A DNA stretch of 64,000 bases from Rhodobacter capsulatus (GCF_003254295.1 NZ_QKZO01000005.1:1-64000); one strand, 5' to 3'. Counted from the stretch's first letter, positions 45,798 through 54,836 are shown. Notes: a model not told the origin generated them from the sequence alone. Numbers and translations: made by a program.

Positions 45798-46682
45798 ATG
45801 AAACGCTTTGCACTTGCGGCGGCGCTGACGCTGGCCGCCCTTCCCGTCCTGGCCGATCCGGTGACGATCGCCACCGCCCGCGGCCCGGTCACCCTGCCCG
45901 GGGCCCCCGCCTCAGTCGCGGTCTTCGACGTCGCCGCCGCCGATACCCTGACGGCGCTTGGCGTAACGCCGACCGGCCTGCCGGACAGGCTTTACGTCGA
46001 TTACCTTGACCCGCAGGGCGCGGCCCCGATCGGCACGCTGTTCGAGCCAGACCTTGAAGCTCTTTCGGCCCTCGCCCCCGATCTGATCATCGTGGGGGCA
46101 CGGTCGGCGGCACAATTCGACGCCGTGGCGCAGGTGGCCCCCGCGATCGACATGTCGATTACCGCCGATGTGGTGGGCGATGCACGGGCCCGTCTGACAG
46201 CCTATGGCCAGCTTTTCGGCAAGGCGGCGAAGGCGGCCGAACTGGCCGCCGCGCTTGATGCCCGCATCGCTGCGCTGCAGGCGGCAGCCAAGGGCAGGGG
46301 CGATGCGCTGATCGTGCTGACGAACGGGCCGAAGATTTCCGCCTATGGCCGCGGCTCGCGCTTTGGCTGGATCCATGACACGGTCGGCCTGCCCGAGGCT
46401 TATCCGGCGCTGAAACCCGAGGTGCATGGCGATGCGATCTCGTTTGAATTCATCGCCGAGGTCGATCCCGACTGGCTGATTGTGGTGGATCGCGGCGCCG
46501 CCACGGGGGCCGGGGGGCCTTCGGCCGCCGAGACGCTGAACAACCCGCTGGTGGCGGGTACCAAGGCGGCGAAGGCTGGTCATGTGGTCATGCTGAACGC
46601 CGCCGATCTTTACATCGCGGGCGGCGGCTATCAGGCGCTGATGGCAAATCTGGCCGAACTTCTGGCCGCGCTGGACGGCTGA
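45798..46682 (+). CDS. Siderophore ABC transporter, periplasmic binding protein (CeuA/FatB type)
   Basis: Iron-siderophore binding protein of 294 residues with a Sec signal peptide (MKRFALAAALTLAALPVLA) and no lipobox. It has the two-lobe helical-backbone fold: GAPASVAVFDVAAADTL, LEALSALAPDLIIVGARSA, GSRFGWIHDTVGL and DPDWLIVVDRGAA are typical of the CeuA/FatB/YclQ group that binds catecholates such as enterobactin, petrobactin or their fragments. GGAGAG upstream is the ribosome-binding site. It is first of a four-gene transport unit. Confidence 0.92.
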   Translation: MKRFALAAALTLAALPVLADPVTIATARGPVTLPGAPASVAVFDVAAADTLTALGVTPTGLPDRLYVDYLDPQGAAPIGTLFEPDLEALSALAPDLIIVGARSAAQFDAVAQVAPAIDMSITADVVGDARARLTAYGQLFGKAAKAAELAAALDARIAALQAAAKGRGDALIVLTNGPKISAYGRGSRFGWIHDTVGLPEAYPALKPEVHGDAISFEFIAEVDPDWLIVVDRGAATGAGGPSAAETLNNPLVAGTKAAKAGHVVMLNAADLYIAGGGYQALMANLAELLAALDG

Positions 46683-46689
46683 GACGGCG

Positions 46690-47628
46690 ATGACCCGCCC
46701 GCTTGTGCCCACCCTTGCCGCCCTGACCGCGCTGGCTCTGGCAAGCCTTTTCGTCGGCGCCGCCAGCCTTGATGGGCAGGCCGGGTTGCTTTTGTGGGTC
46801 TCGCGCATTCCGCGCACCGCGGCGGCGATCCTGACCGGGGCGGCGCTTGCCGTCGCGGGGGTGGTGATGCAGCAGATCCTGCGCAACCGCTTCGTCGAGC
46901 CCGCCACCACCGGCACGCCCGAGGCGGCGGCGGCGGGGCTTCTGGCGATCACGCTTGTCGCCCCCGCCGCGCCGATCTGGCTCAAGATGATCGTGGCCGC
47001 GGTCTCGGCGCTGCTGGGCACCGTGCTTTTCGCCGCGCTGATCCGCCGCCTGCCCCCGCGCGAGATCTATCTGGTGCCGCTGTCCGGGCTGATCCTGTCG
47101 GGCGTTCTGGGCGCGGGGGTGACCTTTGTCGGCTGGGAAACCGACCTTCTGCCCTATGTCTCGGTCTGGCTGATGTCGGGCGAGTTTTCCGGCGTCATCG
47201 CCGGGCGCTATGAGCTTTTGTGGATCGCGGGCGCCGCGGTGGCGCTGGCCTGGGCCGCCGCCGACCGGTTCGCGATCCTCGGCCTTGGCCCGGAGGCCGC
47301 GACCGCGCTGGGCCTGAACCCGCGCGCGGTGCTGCGCCTTGGCCTGGCGGTGGTGGCGATCGTCACCGCGATGGTGGTGGTGACGGTGGGCATGTTTCCC
47401 TTTGTCGGGCTGATCGTGCCCAATCTGGTGACCCGGGTGATGGGCGACAATCTGCGCGCCGCCCTGCCCGTCGTCGCGCTGGCGGGGGCGGGGCTGGTGC
47501 TGGCCTGCGATCTGGCGGGGCGGATCGTCATCCACCCCTACGAGATCCCGGCCGGGACGATTCTGGGGGTGATCGGGGCGCTCGCCTTCCTGTGGCTTTT
47601 GTGGCGAGGCGACCGCGATGGGCGTTAG
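46690..47628 (+). CDS. Siderophore ABC transporter permease (CeuB/FatD type)
   Basis: FecCD family permease of 312 residues with nine or ten helices. ILTGAALAVAGVVMQQILRNRFVEP and the G-x-x-x-F-x-G-L-I-V-P segment (VGMFPFVGLIVPNLVTRVMGDN) are family hallmarks; the latter contacts the ATPase. ATTGTPEAAAAG matches the CeuB subgroup. It overlaps the next permease gene by 11 bases. Confidence 0.93.
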   Translation: MTRPLVPTLAALTALALASLFVGAASLDGQAGLLLWVSRIPRTAAAILTGAALAVAGVVMQQILRNRFVEPATTGTPEAAAAGLLAITLVAPAAPIWLKMIVAAVSALLGTVLFAALIRRLPPREIYLVPLSGLILSGVLGAGVTFVGWETDLLPYVSVWLMSGEFSGVIAGRYELLWIAGAAVALAWAAADRFAILGLGPEAATALGLNPRAVLRLGLAVVAIVTAMVVVTVGMFPFVGLIVPNLVTRVMGDNLRAALPVVALAGAGLVLACDLAGRIVIHPYEIPAGTILGVIGALAFLWLLWRGDRDGR

Positions 47629-48565
47629 GCTTTGGGCGGCCCTGATGGCGGGGGTGGTGCTGGTCACCGGGCTTTGGCTGTTTCAGGGCCTGTCGGGCAA
47701 CACCGGCTTCGTGCTGTCCTTGCGGGCGGGAAAACTGGCGGCTCTGGCGCTGGTGGCGGCCTCGGTGGCGATGGCGACGGTGCTGTTTCAGACCGTGGCG
47801 CAAAACCGCATCCTGACGCCCTCGATCATGGGGTTTGACGCGCTTTATCTGCTGGTGCAAAGCCTCGCGCTGGCCACGCTGGGCATCTCGGGTTTTGCCG
47901 CCCTGCCCGCCGGGCCGAAATTCCTGCTGGAAACCGCGCTGATGACCGGCCTTGCCGCGGTGCTGTTCGGCACGCTTCTGGGCCGGGCGCGGGGCGCCGA
48001 CATCGGCCGCACGATCCTGAGCGGGGTGATTCTGGGCATCCTGTTTCGCGCCGGATCGGTGCTGGTGATGCGGGTGCTGGACCCGAACGCCAATGCCGTG
48101 GTGCAATCGGTCAGTTTCGCCAATTTCTCCCGCCCCTCGGTCGAGACGCTGCTTTACGCCGCCGCCCTTGCGCTGCCCGCGATGGCGCTGGCGCTTTGGC
48201 TGGGGCCAAGGCTTGACGTGCTGGCTTTGGGCCGCGACCGGGCGCTGTCGCTTGGCCTGCCGCATCGGGCGATGGTGCTGGGCACGCTGGCGCTGGTCGC
48301 CGTGCTGACCGCGACGGCGACGGCGCTGGTCGGGCCGATCGCGTTTTTCGGGCTGATCGTGGCCGGTCTGGCGCAGAGCTTCGCGCCGGGGGCGCCGCAT
48401 CGGCAGCTTTTGCTGCTGTCGGTGGGGCTGGCGCTGATCGGGCTGATTGGCGGGCAATGGGCCTTCGAGCGGCTGCTGGGCCTGAAAGCCACGCTCAGTG
48501 TCGTGCTGGATTGCGGCGGCGGGCTGTTGTTCCTGATGCTGCTGATGCGGGGGAAGATCCGATGA
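47618..48565 (+). CDS. Siderophore ABC transporter permease (CeuC/FatC type)
   Basis: Second FecCD permease, 315 residues. QNRILTPSIMGFDALYLLVQ (about 65-84) is the CeuC/FatC signature. The coupling segment is GPIAFFGLIVAGLAQSF. It makes a heterodimeric channel with the preceding gene product. The stop overlaps the ATPase start (ATGA). Confidence 0.93.
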   Translation: MGVRLWAALMAGVVLVTGLWLFQGLSGNTGFVLSLRAGKLAALALVAASVAMATVLFQTVAQNRILTPSIMGFDALYLLVQSLALATLGISGFAALPAGPKFLLETALMTGLAAVLFGTLLGRARGADIGRTILSGVILGILFRAGSVLVMRVLDPNANAVVQSVSFANFSRPSVETLLYAAALALPAMALALWLGPRLDVLALGRDRALSLGLPHRAMVLGTLALVAVLTATATALVGPIAFFGLIVAGLAQSFAPGAPHRQLLLLSVGLALIGLIGGQWAFERLLGLKATLSVVLDCGGGLLFLMLLMRGKIR

Positions 48566-49326
48566 TCGAAGTGACGGACCTGTCTTTCACGGTGGGCGGG
48601 GCGCAGATTCTGGCGCCGACGACGCTGACCCTGCCCGCGGGGCAGATCACCGCGCTGATCGGGCCGAACGGGGCGGGGAAATCGACGCTGTCGCGGCTGA
48701 TCGCGCGGGTCGAGACGCCACCGCCCGGCACGGTGCGGGTGAACGGGCGCGATGTGGCGACGACCCCGGGCGGGCTGCTGGCGCGGGAGCTGGCGTTCCT
48801 CGGGCAGCATACCGGGCTTGCTTCGCGGCTGCGGGTGCGGGATCTGGTGGCCTTTGGCCGCTGGCCGCATTGCCATGGCCGTCCGGGGCCTGCCGATCAC
48901 GCCGCCATCGCCCGCGCGCTGGCGGAGTTCGAGCTGGAGCCGCTGGCGCAGCGCTTCCTTGACACGCTCTCGGGCGGGCAGGCGCAGCGGGCGCATCTGG
49001 CGATGGCGGCGGCGCAGGAAACGCCCTGGCTGATCCTCGACGAGCCGTTGAACAACCTTGATCTGGCACATGCGCGGGGGCTGATGGTGCATCTGGCGCG
49101 GCTGCGCGATGCGGGCGGCTCGGTGCTGATCGTGCTGCACGATCTCAACTTTGCCGCCGCCTGGGCCGATCATGTGGTGGCGATGAAGGCGGGCGCGGTG
49201 GTGGCGACGGGCAGGCCCGAGGCGGTGCTGACCGGCCCGCTCCTTTCCGCGCTTTACGACACCGAAATCGAGGTCACCGTCCATGGCGGCCGACCGCTGG
49301 TGCTGCACCATCTGGCGCCCGCCTGA
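48562..49326 (+). CDS. Siderophore ABC transporter ATP-binding protein (CeuD/FatA type)
   Basis: ATPase of 254 residues energising the CeuBC-type permease. Walker A GPNGAGKSTL is near residues 34-43, signature LSGGQAQRAHLAMA near 136-149, Walker B PWLILDEPLNNLD near 156-168, and H-loop LHDLN. The start is the ATG overlapping the previous stop. The following 244-bp gap has no gene; it contains CAGGTT/AACCTG arms (49371-49389) that form a short hairpin without a T-tract, and a TTGACA at 49348. Confidence 0.93.
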   Translation: MIEVTDLSFTVGGAQILAPTTLTLPAGQITALIGPNGAGKSTLSRLIARVETPPPGTVRVNGRDVATTPGGLLARELAFLGQHTGLASRLRVRDLVAFGRWPHCHGRPGPADHAAIARALAEFELEPLAQRFLDTLSGGQAQRAHLAMAAAQETPWLILDEPLNNLDLAHARGLMVHLARLRDAGGSVLIVLHDLNFAAAWADHVVAMKAGAVVATGRPEAVLTGPLLSALYDTEIEVTVHGGRPLVLHHLAPA

Positions 49327-49570
49327 CCGCGCTCTGCCTTGGCGGCGTTGACATGGCAGATTGTTTTTGTCAGGTTTCCGGGGAACCTGATCCGCGAGAG
49401 CTTTCCCTGATCGGCCTGCCGCGGCAATTTCCGTTGCTTCCGCACCCCGGCTGTGGCCTGCTTCCGGAAAGACCCTGCGACATGATGTCCGGCGCGGGGC
49501 AAGGACGGCGATTCGGTTTCTTGCGGCCCCGCCTTGCCGGTGGGTCGCCCGGCCACGAGGGAGGCGAAAG

Positions 49571-49957
49571 ATGAGCCAGCACACGCCCGGAGAACGTCTG
49601 TTGCGGGCGATCTATCTGAGCATCGGCCTGATCTTCACGGCCGTGGCCTTTGTCGGCATCTTTCTGCCGGTGCTGCCGACGGTGCCGTTCCTGATCCTTG
49701 CGGCGGCCTTCTTTGCCCGCTCCTCCGAACGGCTCGAGGACTGGCTGCTGACCCACCCGGCCTTCGGCCCGATGCTGCGCGACTGGCGCGAACGCGGCGC
49801 GATCCCGCGGCGCGGCAAGGTGATGGCGCTGTGCGGCTCGGCGCTGGGTCTGGCGCTGTTCATCCTGCTGCGCCATCCCGCCGCCTGGCAGACCGCGGCC
49901 GTCGCGGCGCTGATGGTCACCGGCGTCGGCTATGTCTTCAGCCGTCCCACCGCCTGA
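49571..49957 (+). CDS. DUF454 (YbaN) family inner-membrane protein
   Basis: A 128-residue protein with three membrane segments (about 14-32, 38-47 and 86-120). The conserved VFLPVLPTVPFLILAAAFFARSS segment is at about 28-51 (here GIFLPVLPTVPFL), the mark of DUF454/YbaN. Function is not established; in many proteobacteria it lies next to heme or iron genes. GGGAGG eight bases upstream is the ribosome-binding site. It ends 40 bp before the NikR box. Confidence 0.9.
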   Translation: MSQHTPGERLLRAIYLSIGLIFTAVAFVGIFLPVLPTVPFLILAAAFFARSSERLEDWLLTHPAFGPMLRDWRERGAIPRRGKVMALCGSALGLALFILLRHPAAWQTAAVAALMVTGVGYVFSRPTA

Positions 49958-49997
49958 CCCCCCGCCCCCGCATTGGCTGTGGACAGAGGCCCGGGTC

Positions 49998-50025
49998 GTA
50001 TGATTTAGTTTCGACTAAATCATAC
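49998..50025 (+). promoter_or_regulatory. NikR box of the nickel transporter operon
   Basis: GTATGA (49998-50003), 16 bases, TCATAC (50020-50025): exactly the NikR operator GTATGA-N16-TCATAC known from Enterobacteria. The whole 28-bp unit is in fact a perfect inverted repeat, 12-bp arms around TTCG. TATGAT at 49999-50004 would be a -10 box, so NikR binding would block RNA polymerase. Only 11 bp separate the site from the nikA start codon. Confidence 0.92.
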
Positions 50026-50036
50026 TTGGGGGCAAG

Positions 50037-51617
50037 ATGTCGCTGAAAACCTTGAAGGGGCTGGTGCCCGCCGCGCTGCTGGCTTTGGCTTTGGCACCCC
50101 CGCTGCAGGCCGGTCCGGTGCCGCCGCTGGTTCTGGCGGTGGGCGGCGAGCCCGAGGGCGGCTTCGATCCGGTGCTGGGCTGGGGCCGCTACGGCAACCC
50201 GCTGTTTCAGGCGACGCTGCTGCGTTTCAACACCGATCTGAGCCTTGTCGGCGATCTGGCGACCAGCTGGAGCCTGTCGGACGACCGGCGGACCTGGACG
50301 ATCAAGCTGCGGCAGGATGCGAAATTCTCCGACGGCACGGCGCTGACGGCCGAGGATGTGGCCTTCACCTTCAACACCGCGCGCGATGCGGGCGGGCTCG
50401 TTGACATGAAGATCCTGCGCGAGGCCCGGGTTGTCGCCCCCGACACGGTGGAGCTGGAGCTGACACGGCCGCAGATCACCTTCACCAGCCATCTGGTCGG
50501 GCTCGGCATCGTGCCGAAGGCGCGCTATGGCGCGGATTACGCCCGCCATCCGGTTGGCGCCGGGCCGTTCCGGATGGTCGAATGGCGCCCGGGCGAGCAG
50601 CTGGTGGTCGAGCCGAACCCCTATTGGCACGGTGGCACGATTCCCTTTCCGCGGGTGAGCTTCGTCTTCGGTGCGGAAGCGGCGGCGATCGCGCTGGCGC
50701 AGACCGGGGCGGTGCAGGTGGCGGCCGTGCCCCCGGCAGGCTCGGATGCGCCGCCTGCGGGCATGCGGACGCTGCATGTGCAGAGCGTCGACAACCGCGG
50801 CGTGATGTTCCCGATGGTCGCCGCCGGGGGCAAGACCGCCGAGGGCAAGCCGATCGGCAATGACGTGACCGCCGATCCCGCGATCCGCCGCGCGCTCAAC
50901 CAGCTGCTGGACCGCAAGGCGCTGGTCGATCTGGCGCTGGAGGGCCATGGCCGCCCGGCGCATGGTCCGGCCGATGGCCTGCCCTGGGATCAGCCCGCCG
51001 CCGCCCTGCCCGATGCCGACCCGATCGCCGCCGCGGTGACGCTGGAAGCCGCGGGCTGGATCGACCGCGATGGCGACGGGCTGCGCGAAAAGGACGGGCG
51101 GGAGGCGCGCTTCACCCTTGTCTATCCGGCCTCGGATTCGCTGCGCCAGGCGCTGGCGCTGGGCGTTGCCGAACAGGCGAAGGCGGTGGGCATCGCCATC
51201 GAGCCTGCGGGCAAAAGCTGGGACGACATCGACAACGTGATGCATGCCGATGCGGTGCTGTTCGGCTGGGGCGCGCATGATCCGTCCGAGATTTTCGCGC
51301 TTCATCACGGCGATTTCGCGGGCGTCGCATATTACAACCCCGGCTATTACAAGAACCCGGCCGTCGATGCGCATCTGGATGCGGCGCAGGCCGCCCCGGA
51401 TTTCAAAGCCGCGCTGCCGGACTGGCAGGCGGCGCAATGGGATGGCCGAACCGGCTTTGGCGCGCGCGGCGATGCCGCCTGGGCCTGGCTGGTGAACATC
51501 GATCACAATTACTGGGTCAGCGATTGCCTTGACCTTGGCCCGTTGCAGATCGAGCCGCATGGCCATGGCTACCCGATCACGCAGGGCCTGCAAGGCTGGA
51601 CATGGACCTGCAACTGA
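50037..51617 (+). CDS. nikA: Nickel ABC transporter, periplasmic binding protein
   Basis: SBP family 5 protein of 526 residues, matching NikA (524 in E. coli). A signal peptide (MSLKTLKGLVPAALLALALAPPLQA) precedes PPLVLAVGGEPEGGFDPVLGWGRYGNPLFQATLL, which is NikA-like. It would deliver Ni, probably as a chelate with histidine or another small molecule, to NikBC. The exact NikR box upstream decides for nickel over peptides. The short leader and the coupled downstream genes show a five-gene operon. Confidence 0.9.
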   Translation: MSLKTLKGLVPAALLALALAPPLQAGPVPPLVLAVGGEPEGGFDPVLGWGRYGNPLFQATLLRFNTDLSLVGDLATSWSLSDDRRTWTIKLRQDAKFSDGTALTAEDVAFTFNTARDAGGLVDMKILREARVVAPDTVELELTRPQITFTSHLVGLGIVPKARYGADYARHPVGAGPFRMVEWRPGEQLVVEPNPYWHGGTIPFPRVSFVFGAEAAAIALAQTGAVQVAAVPPAGSDAPPAGMRTLHVQSVDNRGVMFPMVAAGGKTAEGKPIGNDVTADPAIRRALNQLLDRKALVDLALEGHGRPAHGPADGLPWDQPAAALPDADPIAAAVTLEAAGWIDRDGDGLREKDGREARFTLVYPASDSLRQALALGVAEQAKAVGIAIEPAGKSWDDIDNVMHADAVLFGWGAHDPSEIFALHHGDFAGVAYYNPGYYKNPAVDAHLDAAQAAPDFKAALPDWQAAQWDGRTGFGARGDAAWAWLVNIDHNYWVSDCLDLGPLQIEPHGHGYPITQGLQGWTWTCN

Positions 51618-52603
51618 TGCGCCGAAACTGGCTGGCGCGGCTGCTTCTGGAGCGGCTGATCCGGCTGATCTGGCTGGTGCCGCTGGCGATGGCGGGGCTC
51701 TTCACGCTGGTCTCGCTCGCCCCGGTCGATCCGGTGCAGGCCTATGTCGGCGCGCGGGTGGCGCAGGTCGGCCCCGAGCAACGCGCCGCCATCGCCGAGG
51801 CCTGGGGATTGAACGCCCCCGCGCCGGAACGGTTCTGGCTGTGGCTGTCGCATCTCGCCGCGGGCGATTTCGGCACCTCGATCACCTATAACGCGCCGGT
51901 GCTGGATCTGATCGCCCAGCGCGCCGGGGCCTCGCTGGCGCTGATCGGCACGGCGTTTTTCCTGGCGCTGGCGCTCGGCTTCTCGCTGGGCCTGCTGGCC
52001 GCGGCGATGCGGGGGCGCTGGCCCGACCGGCTGATCCGGGGGCTGGCGGTGGTGCTTTCGGCCAGTCCGGGGTTCTGGATCGCGATCCTGCTGATCTCGG
52101 TCTTTGCCGTGGGGCTGGGCTGGCTGCCCGCCTGCTGCGCGACGCCGCCCGGCCTGACCGCGGCCGAAACAAGCCTTGGCGCGCGGCTGACCCATCTGAT
52201 CCTGCCCGCCGTCACCGTCTCGGTCGTCGGCATTTCGGCGTTGATCCTGCACAGCCGCGCCCGCGCCGTGGCCTTTCTGGAAAGCCCGGCGGCGCGGCAT
52301 CTGGCGGCGCATGGGGCCTCGCGCCTGCGGCTCGCCTTTCGCTACGGCGCCCGGCATGCGCTTGGCCCGGCGCTGACCGTGCATCTGGCCGGAGCGGGGG
52401 AACTTGTCGGCGGCTCGGTTCTGGCCGAGACGATCTTTGCCTGGCCCGGGCTTGGTCAGGCCACCGTGCGCGCCGCCACCGGGGCCGATGCGCCGCTGCT
52501 GCTTGGCATCGCGCTGGCGACGCTGCTTTTTGTCTTTTGCGGCAACCTTCTGGCCGATATCGCCGCGCGGCTGGCCGATCCGCGGCTGAGGGAGATGCGA
52601 TGA
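51617..52603 (+). CDS. nikB: Nickel ABC transporter permease
   Basis: Oligopeptide/nickel-type permease of 328 residues with six helices. MRRNWLARLLLERLIRLIWLVPLAMAG starts the protein, and SPGFWIAILLISVFAVGLGWLPA and the EAA-like loop (SRLRLAFRYGARHALGPALT) are typical. ATG at 51617 overlaps the nikA stop (TGATG) and is preferred to an in-frame ATG at 51602. It ends in a four-base overlap with nikC. Confidence 0.9.
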   Translation: MRRNWLARLLLERLIRLIWLVPLAMAGLFTLVSLAPVDPVQAYVGARVAQVGPEQRAAIAEAWGLNAPAPERFWLWLSHLAAGDFGTSITYNAPVLDLIAQRAGASLALIGTAFFLALALGFSLGLLAAAMRGRWPDRLIRGLAVVLSASPGFWIAILLISVFAVGLGWLPACCATPPGLTAAETSLGARLTHLILPAVTVSVVGISALILHSRARAVAFLESPAARHLAAHGASRLRLAFRYGARHALGPALTVHLAGAGELVGGSVLAETIFAWPGLGQATVRAATGADAPLLLGIALATLLFVFCGNLLADIAARLADPRLREMR

Positions 52604-53454
52604 CCGATGCCAGCCTGAGCCTGCGCCCGATCGGCTTTCGATCGCCCCTGCGCCGCGCGCTGATCTGGCGCGGCGGGCTGGTGACGGCGGTCTTCGCCGC
52701 GCCGATCCTGATCGCGCTGGCCCTGCCCGAGACCGGTCCGGCGGTGAGTGCCGCGACGCGCAACCTGCCGCCCTCGCTTGCCCATCCGTTCGGCACCGAT
52801 GCGCTGGGGCGCGACATGGCGGCACGCAGCCTTGCGGCGCTGGCCGTCTCGGTCAAGATCGGGCTTTTCGCCGCGATCCTGTCGACGGCGCTGGCGGTCG
52901 TGCTTGGCCTTGCCGCGGCGCTGGATCGCCGCCTGGACCGGATCATCGGCGTGCTGACCGAGATGGCGCTGGGCCTGCCGCATTTCGTGCTAATCATGCT
53001 CGTGGCCTATGCGGCGGGCGGCGGGATCTGGGGCGTCGTCCTTGGCGTCGGGCTGACGCATTGGCCGCGGCTGGCGCGGGTGCTGCGGCATGAGGCGCAG
53101 ACCGTCGCCGGGGCCGATTTCGTCGCCGTCTCGCGCGCCTTGGGCCGTCCGCAGCTTTGGATCGCGCGGCATCATCTGGCGCCGCATCTGCTGCCGCAGG
53201 TGGTGGCGGGTTTCGTGCTGATCTTTCCGCATGCGATCCTGCACGAGGCCGGGCTCTCTTTCCTTGGTCTGGGCATCCCGCCGCATCTGCCCTCGATCGG
53301 GGTGATCCTGTCGGAAAGCCTGCGCGGGATTCTGGCCGGGCATTGGTGGGTGGCGCTGTTTCCGGGGCTGGGGCTGATGATCGTCGCGCTCAGCTTCGAA
53401 CTTTTCGGCGAGACCCTGCGCCGCGCCGCCGACCCGCGCGAGGGGGTGGCGTGA
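52600..53454 (+). CDS. nikC: Nickel ABC transporter permease
   Basis: Second permease, 284 residues. The N-terminal helix ALIWRGGLVTAVFAAPILIAL is followed by the conserved HPFGTDALGRDMAARSLAALAVS and EAA loop (GRPQLWIARHHLAPHLLPQVV). It closes with LSFLGLGIPPHLPSIGVIL. Coupled to nikB (ATGA) and nikD (TGATG). Confidence 0.9.
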   Translation: MTDASLSLRPIGFRSPLRRALIWRGGLVTAVFAAPILIALALPETGPAVSAATRNLPPSLAHPFGTDALGRDMAARSLAALAVSVKIGLFAAILSTALAVVLGLAAALDRRLDRIIGVLTEMALGLPHFVLIMLVAYAAGGGIWGVVLGVGLTHWPRLARVLRHEAQTVAGADFVAVSRALGRPQLWIARHHLAPHLLPQVVAGFVLIFPHAILHEAGLSFLGLGIPPHLPSIGVILSESLRGILAGHWWVALFPGLGLMIVALSFELFGETLRRAADPREGVA

Positions 53455-54191
53455 TGCTGCGGGTCACGGCACTTTCGGTGCGGTTTCGCCGCCATGACGG
53501 CAGCCATGCCACGGCACTGTCCGGGCTTGAGCTGACTTTGGCGCGCGGCGAGGTGATCGGGCTGGTGGGCGGCTCCGGCGCCGGAAAAAGTCTGGTGGCC
53601 GAGGCGCTGATGGGGCTCTTGCCCGGCAATGCCGAGGTTTCGGGGCAGATCACGCGCGATGGGCAAAGACTTGCCCCGGGGCAGCTCGCGCTCGCGCCGC
53701 AAGGGATCGACGCGCTCGATCCGCTGACCCGGCTTGGCGATCAGATTTGCCGCTTTGCCCGGCTGGCGGGGCAGCCGCCGCCCGATCTGCCCGCCGCACT
53801 CGCCCGGCTCGGCCTGCCCGAAACCGCCGCCCGGGCCTTTCCGCATGAACTGTCGGGCGGGATGGCGAAACGCGCGCTGATCGCCACCGCACTGGCGACC
53901 GGCGCCGGTTTTCTGATCGCCGACGAGCCGACGCTGGGTCTTGACCCCGAGACCGCCGACCGGATCCTGGCGCTGCTGGCCGGGCTGGCCGCGCAGGGGC
54001 ACGGGGTCTGCGTGATCAGCCATGATCTGCCGCGGCTCATCGCCATCGCCGGGCGGATCACCATCTTGCAGGAGGGCCGGATGGTCGAAACCGCCATGGC
54101 CGGGGATTTCACCGGCGGCGATCTGCGGCATCCGTTTTCCCGCGCGCTCTGGGCGGCGCAAAGCTGGACCGGGGCGGATCTGCCATGCTGA
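53454..54191 (+). CDS. nikD: Nickel ABC transporter ATP-binding protein
   Basis: ATPase of 245 residues. Walker A GGSGAGKSLVAEALMGLLPG is near residues 39-58, signature ELSGGMAKRALIATAL near 135-150, Walker B FLIADEPTLGLDPETAD near 156-172. GVCVISHDLP holds the H-loop. The ATG at 53454 is coupled to the nikC stop. It pairs with the shorter NikE-like subunit, overlapping it by seven bases. Confidence 0.88.
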   Translation: MLRVTALSVRFRRHDGSHATALSGLELTLARGEVIGLVGGSGAGKSLVAEALMGLLPGNAEVSGQITRDGQRLAPGQLALAPQGIDALDPLTRLGDQICRFARLAGQPPPDLPAALARLGLPETAARAFPHELSGGMAKRALIATALATGAGFLIADEPTLGLDPETADRILALLAGLAAQGHGVCVISHDLPRLIAIAGRITILQEGRMVETAMAGDFTGGDLRHPFSRALWAAQSWTGADLPC

Positions 54192-54793
54192 GGGCCGAGG
54201 CGATTTCGCTGGCCTTCGCCGGTCGTCCGGTGCTGCACGAGGTGTCTCTGACCCTGACCCCGGGCGAGGTGCTAGGGCTTTCCGGCGCCTCTGGCGCGGG
54301 GAAATCGACGCTGGCGCGGGTGCTGTCGGGGGCGCTGGCCCCCGATGCCGGGCGGGTGCTGTGGCAGGGCGCCCCCCTGCCCCGCCGCCAGCCCGGCCCG
54401 GTGCAACATGTGCCGCAGGCGCCGGAACTGGCCGTCGATCCGCGCTGGACCGTCGGGCGCATTCTGGCCAATGCCGCGCCGCCCGATCCCGAGGTTCTGG
54501 CGGCGCTGGCGATCCGCCCCGGCTGGGCCGCGCGCCACCCCGCCGAGCTGTCGGGCGGCGAGCTGGCCCGGGTGTCCCTGGCGCGGTTCTTCCTGCCGCA
54601 AACGCAGGTGCTGATCTGCGACGAGATCACCGCGCAGCTCGATGCGCTGGCGGCGCAGGCGCTGTGGCGGGCGCTGCTGCCGCTGGCGCAGCGCCGCGGC
54701 ATGGCGCTGATCGTGATCAGCCACGACGCCGCCCTGCGCCGGGCGCTGTGCTCCCGGCAGATCACCCTTGAGTCGCTGCCGGCGACGGCCTGA
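54185..54793 (+). CDS. nikE: Nickel ABC transporter ATP-binding protein, short form
   Basis: ATPase of 202 residues with complete motifs: Walker A GASGAGKSTL near 35-44, signature ELSGGELARVSLARF near 119-133, Walker B VLICDEITAQLD near 140-151 and H-loop VISHD. E. coli NikE is about 268 residues; the missing part corresponds to the C-terminal oligopeptide-transporter extension and part of the helical domain. No frameshift is visible, so this is a compact form rather than a broken gene. Confidence 0.85.
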   Translation: MLRAEAISLAFAGRPVLHEVSLTLTPGEVLGLSGASGAGKSTLARVLSGALAPDAGRVLWQGAPLPRRQPGPVQHVPQAPELAVDPRWTVGRILANAAPPDPEVLAALAIRPGWAARHPAELSGGELARVSLARFFLPQTQVLICDEITAQLDALAAQALWRALLPLAQRRGMALIVISHDAALRRALCSRQITLESLPATA

Positions 54794-54836
54794 ACGCGCC
54801 CCCCCGACTCGGCTTCGGCGCGGCGAAAACCATTTC

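Noticed and set aside
49348-49389. TTGACA and CAGGTT/AACCTG arms before the DUF454 gene as promoter plus riboswitch
   Set aside because: No -10 box fits, and no cobalamin, TPP or other riboswitch core could be matched.
50037-54793. Reading the SBP5-type transporter as a dipeptide or siderophore importer
   Set aside because: The exact NikR operator before the first gene and NikA-like length and sequence favour nickel, although peptide families are related.
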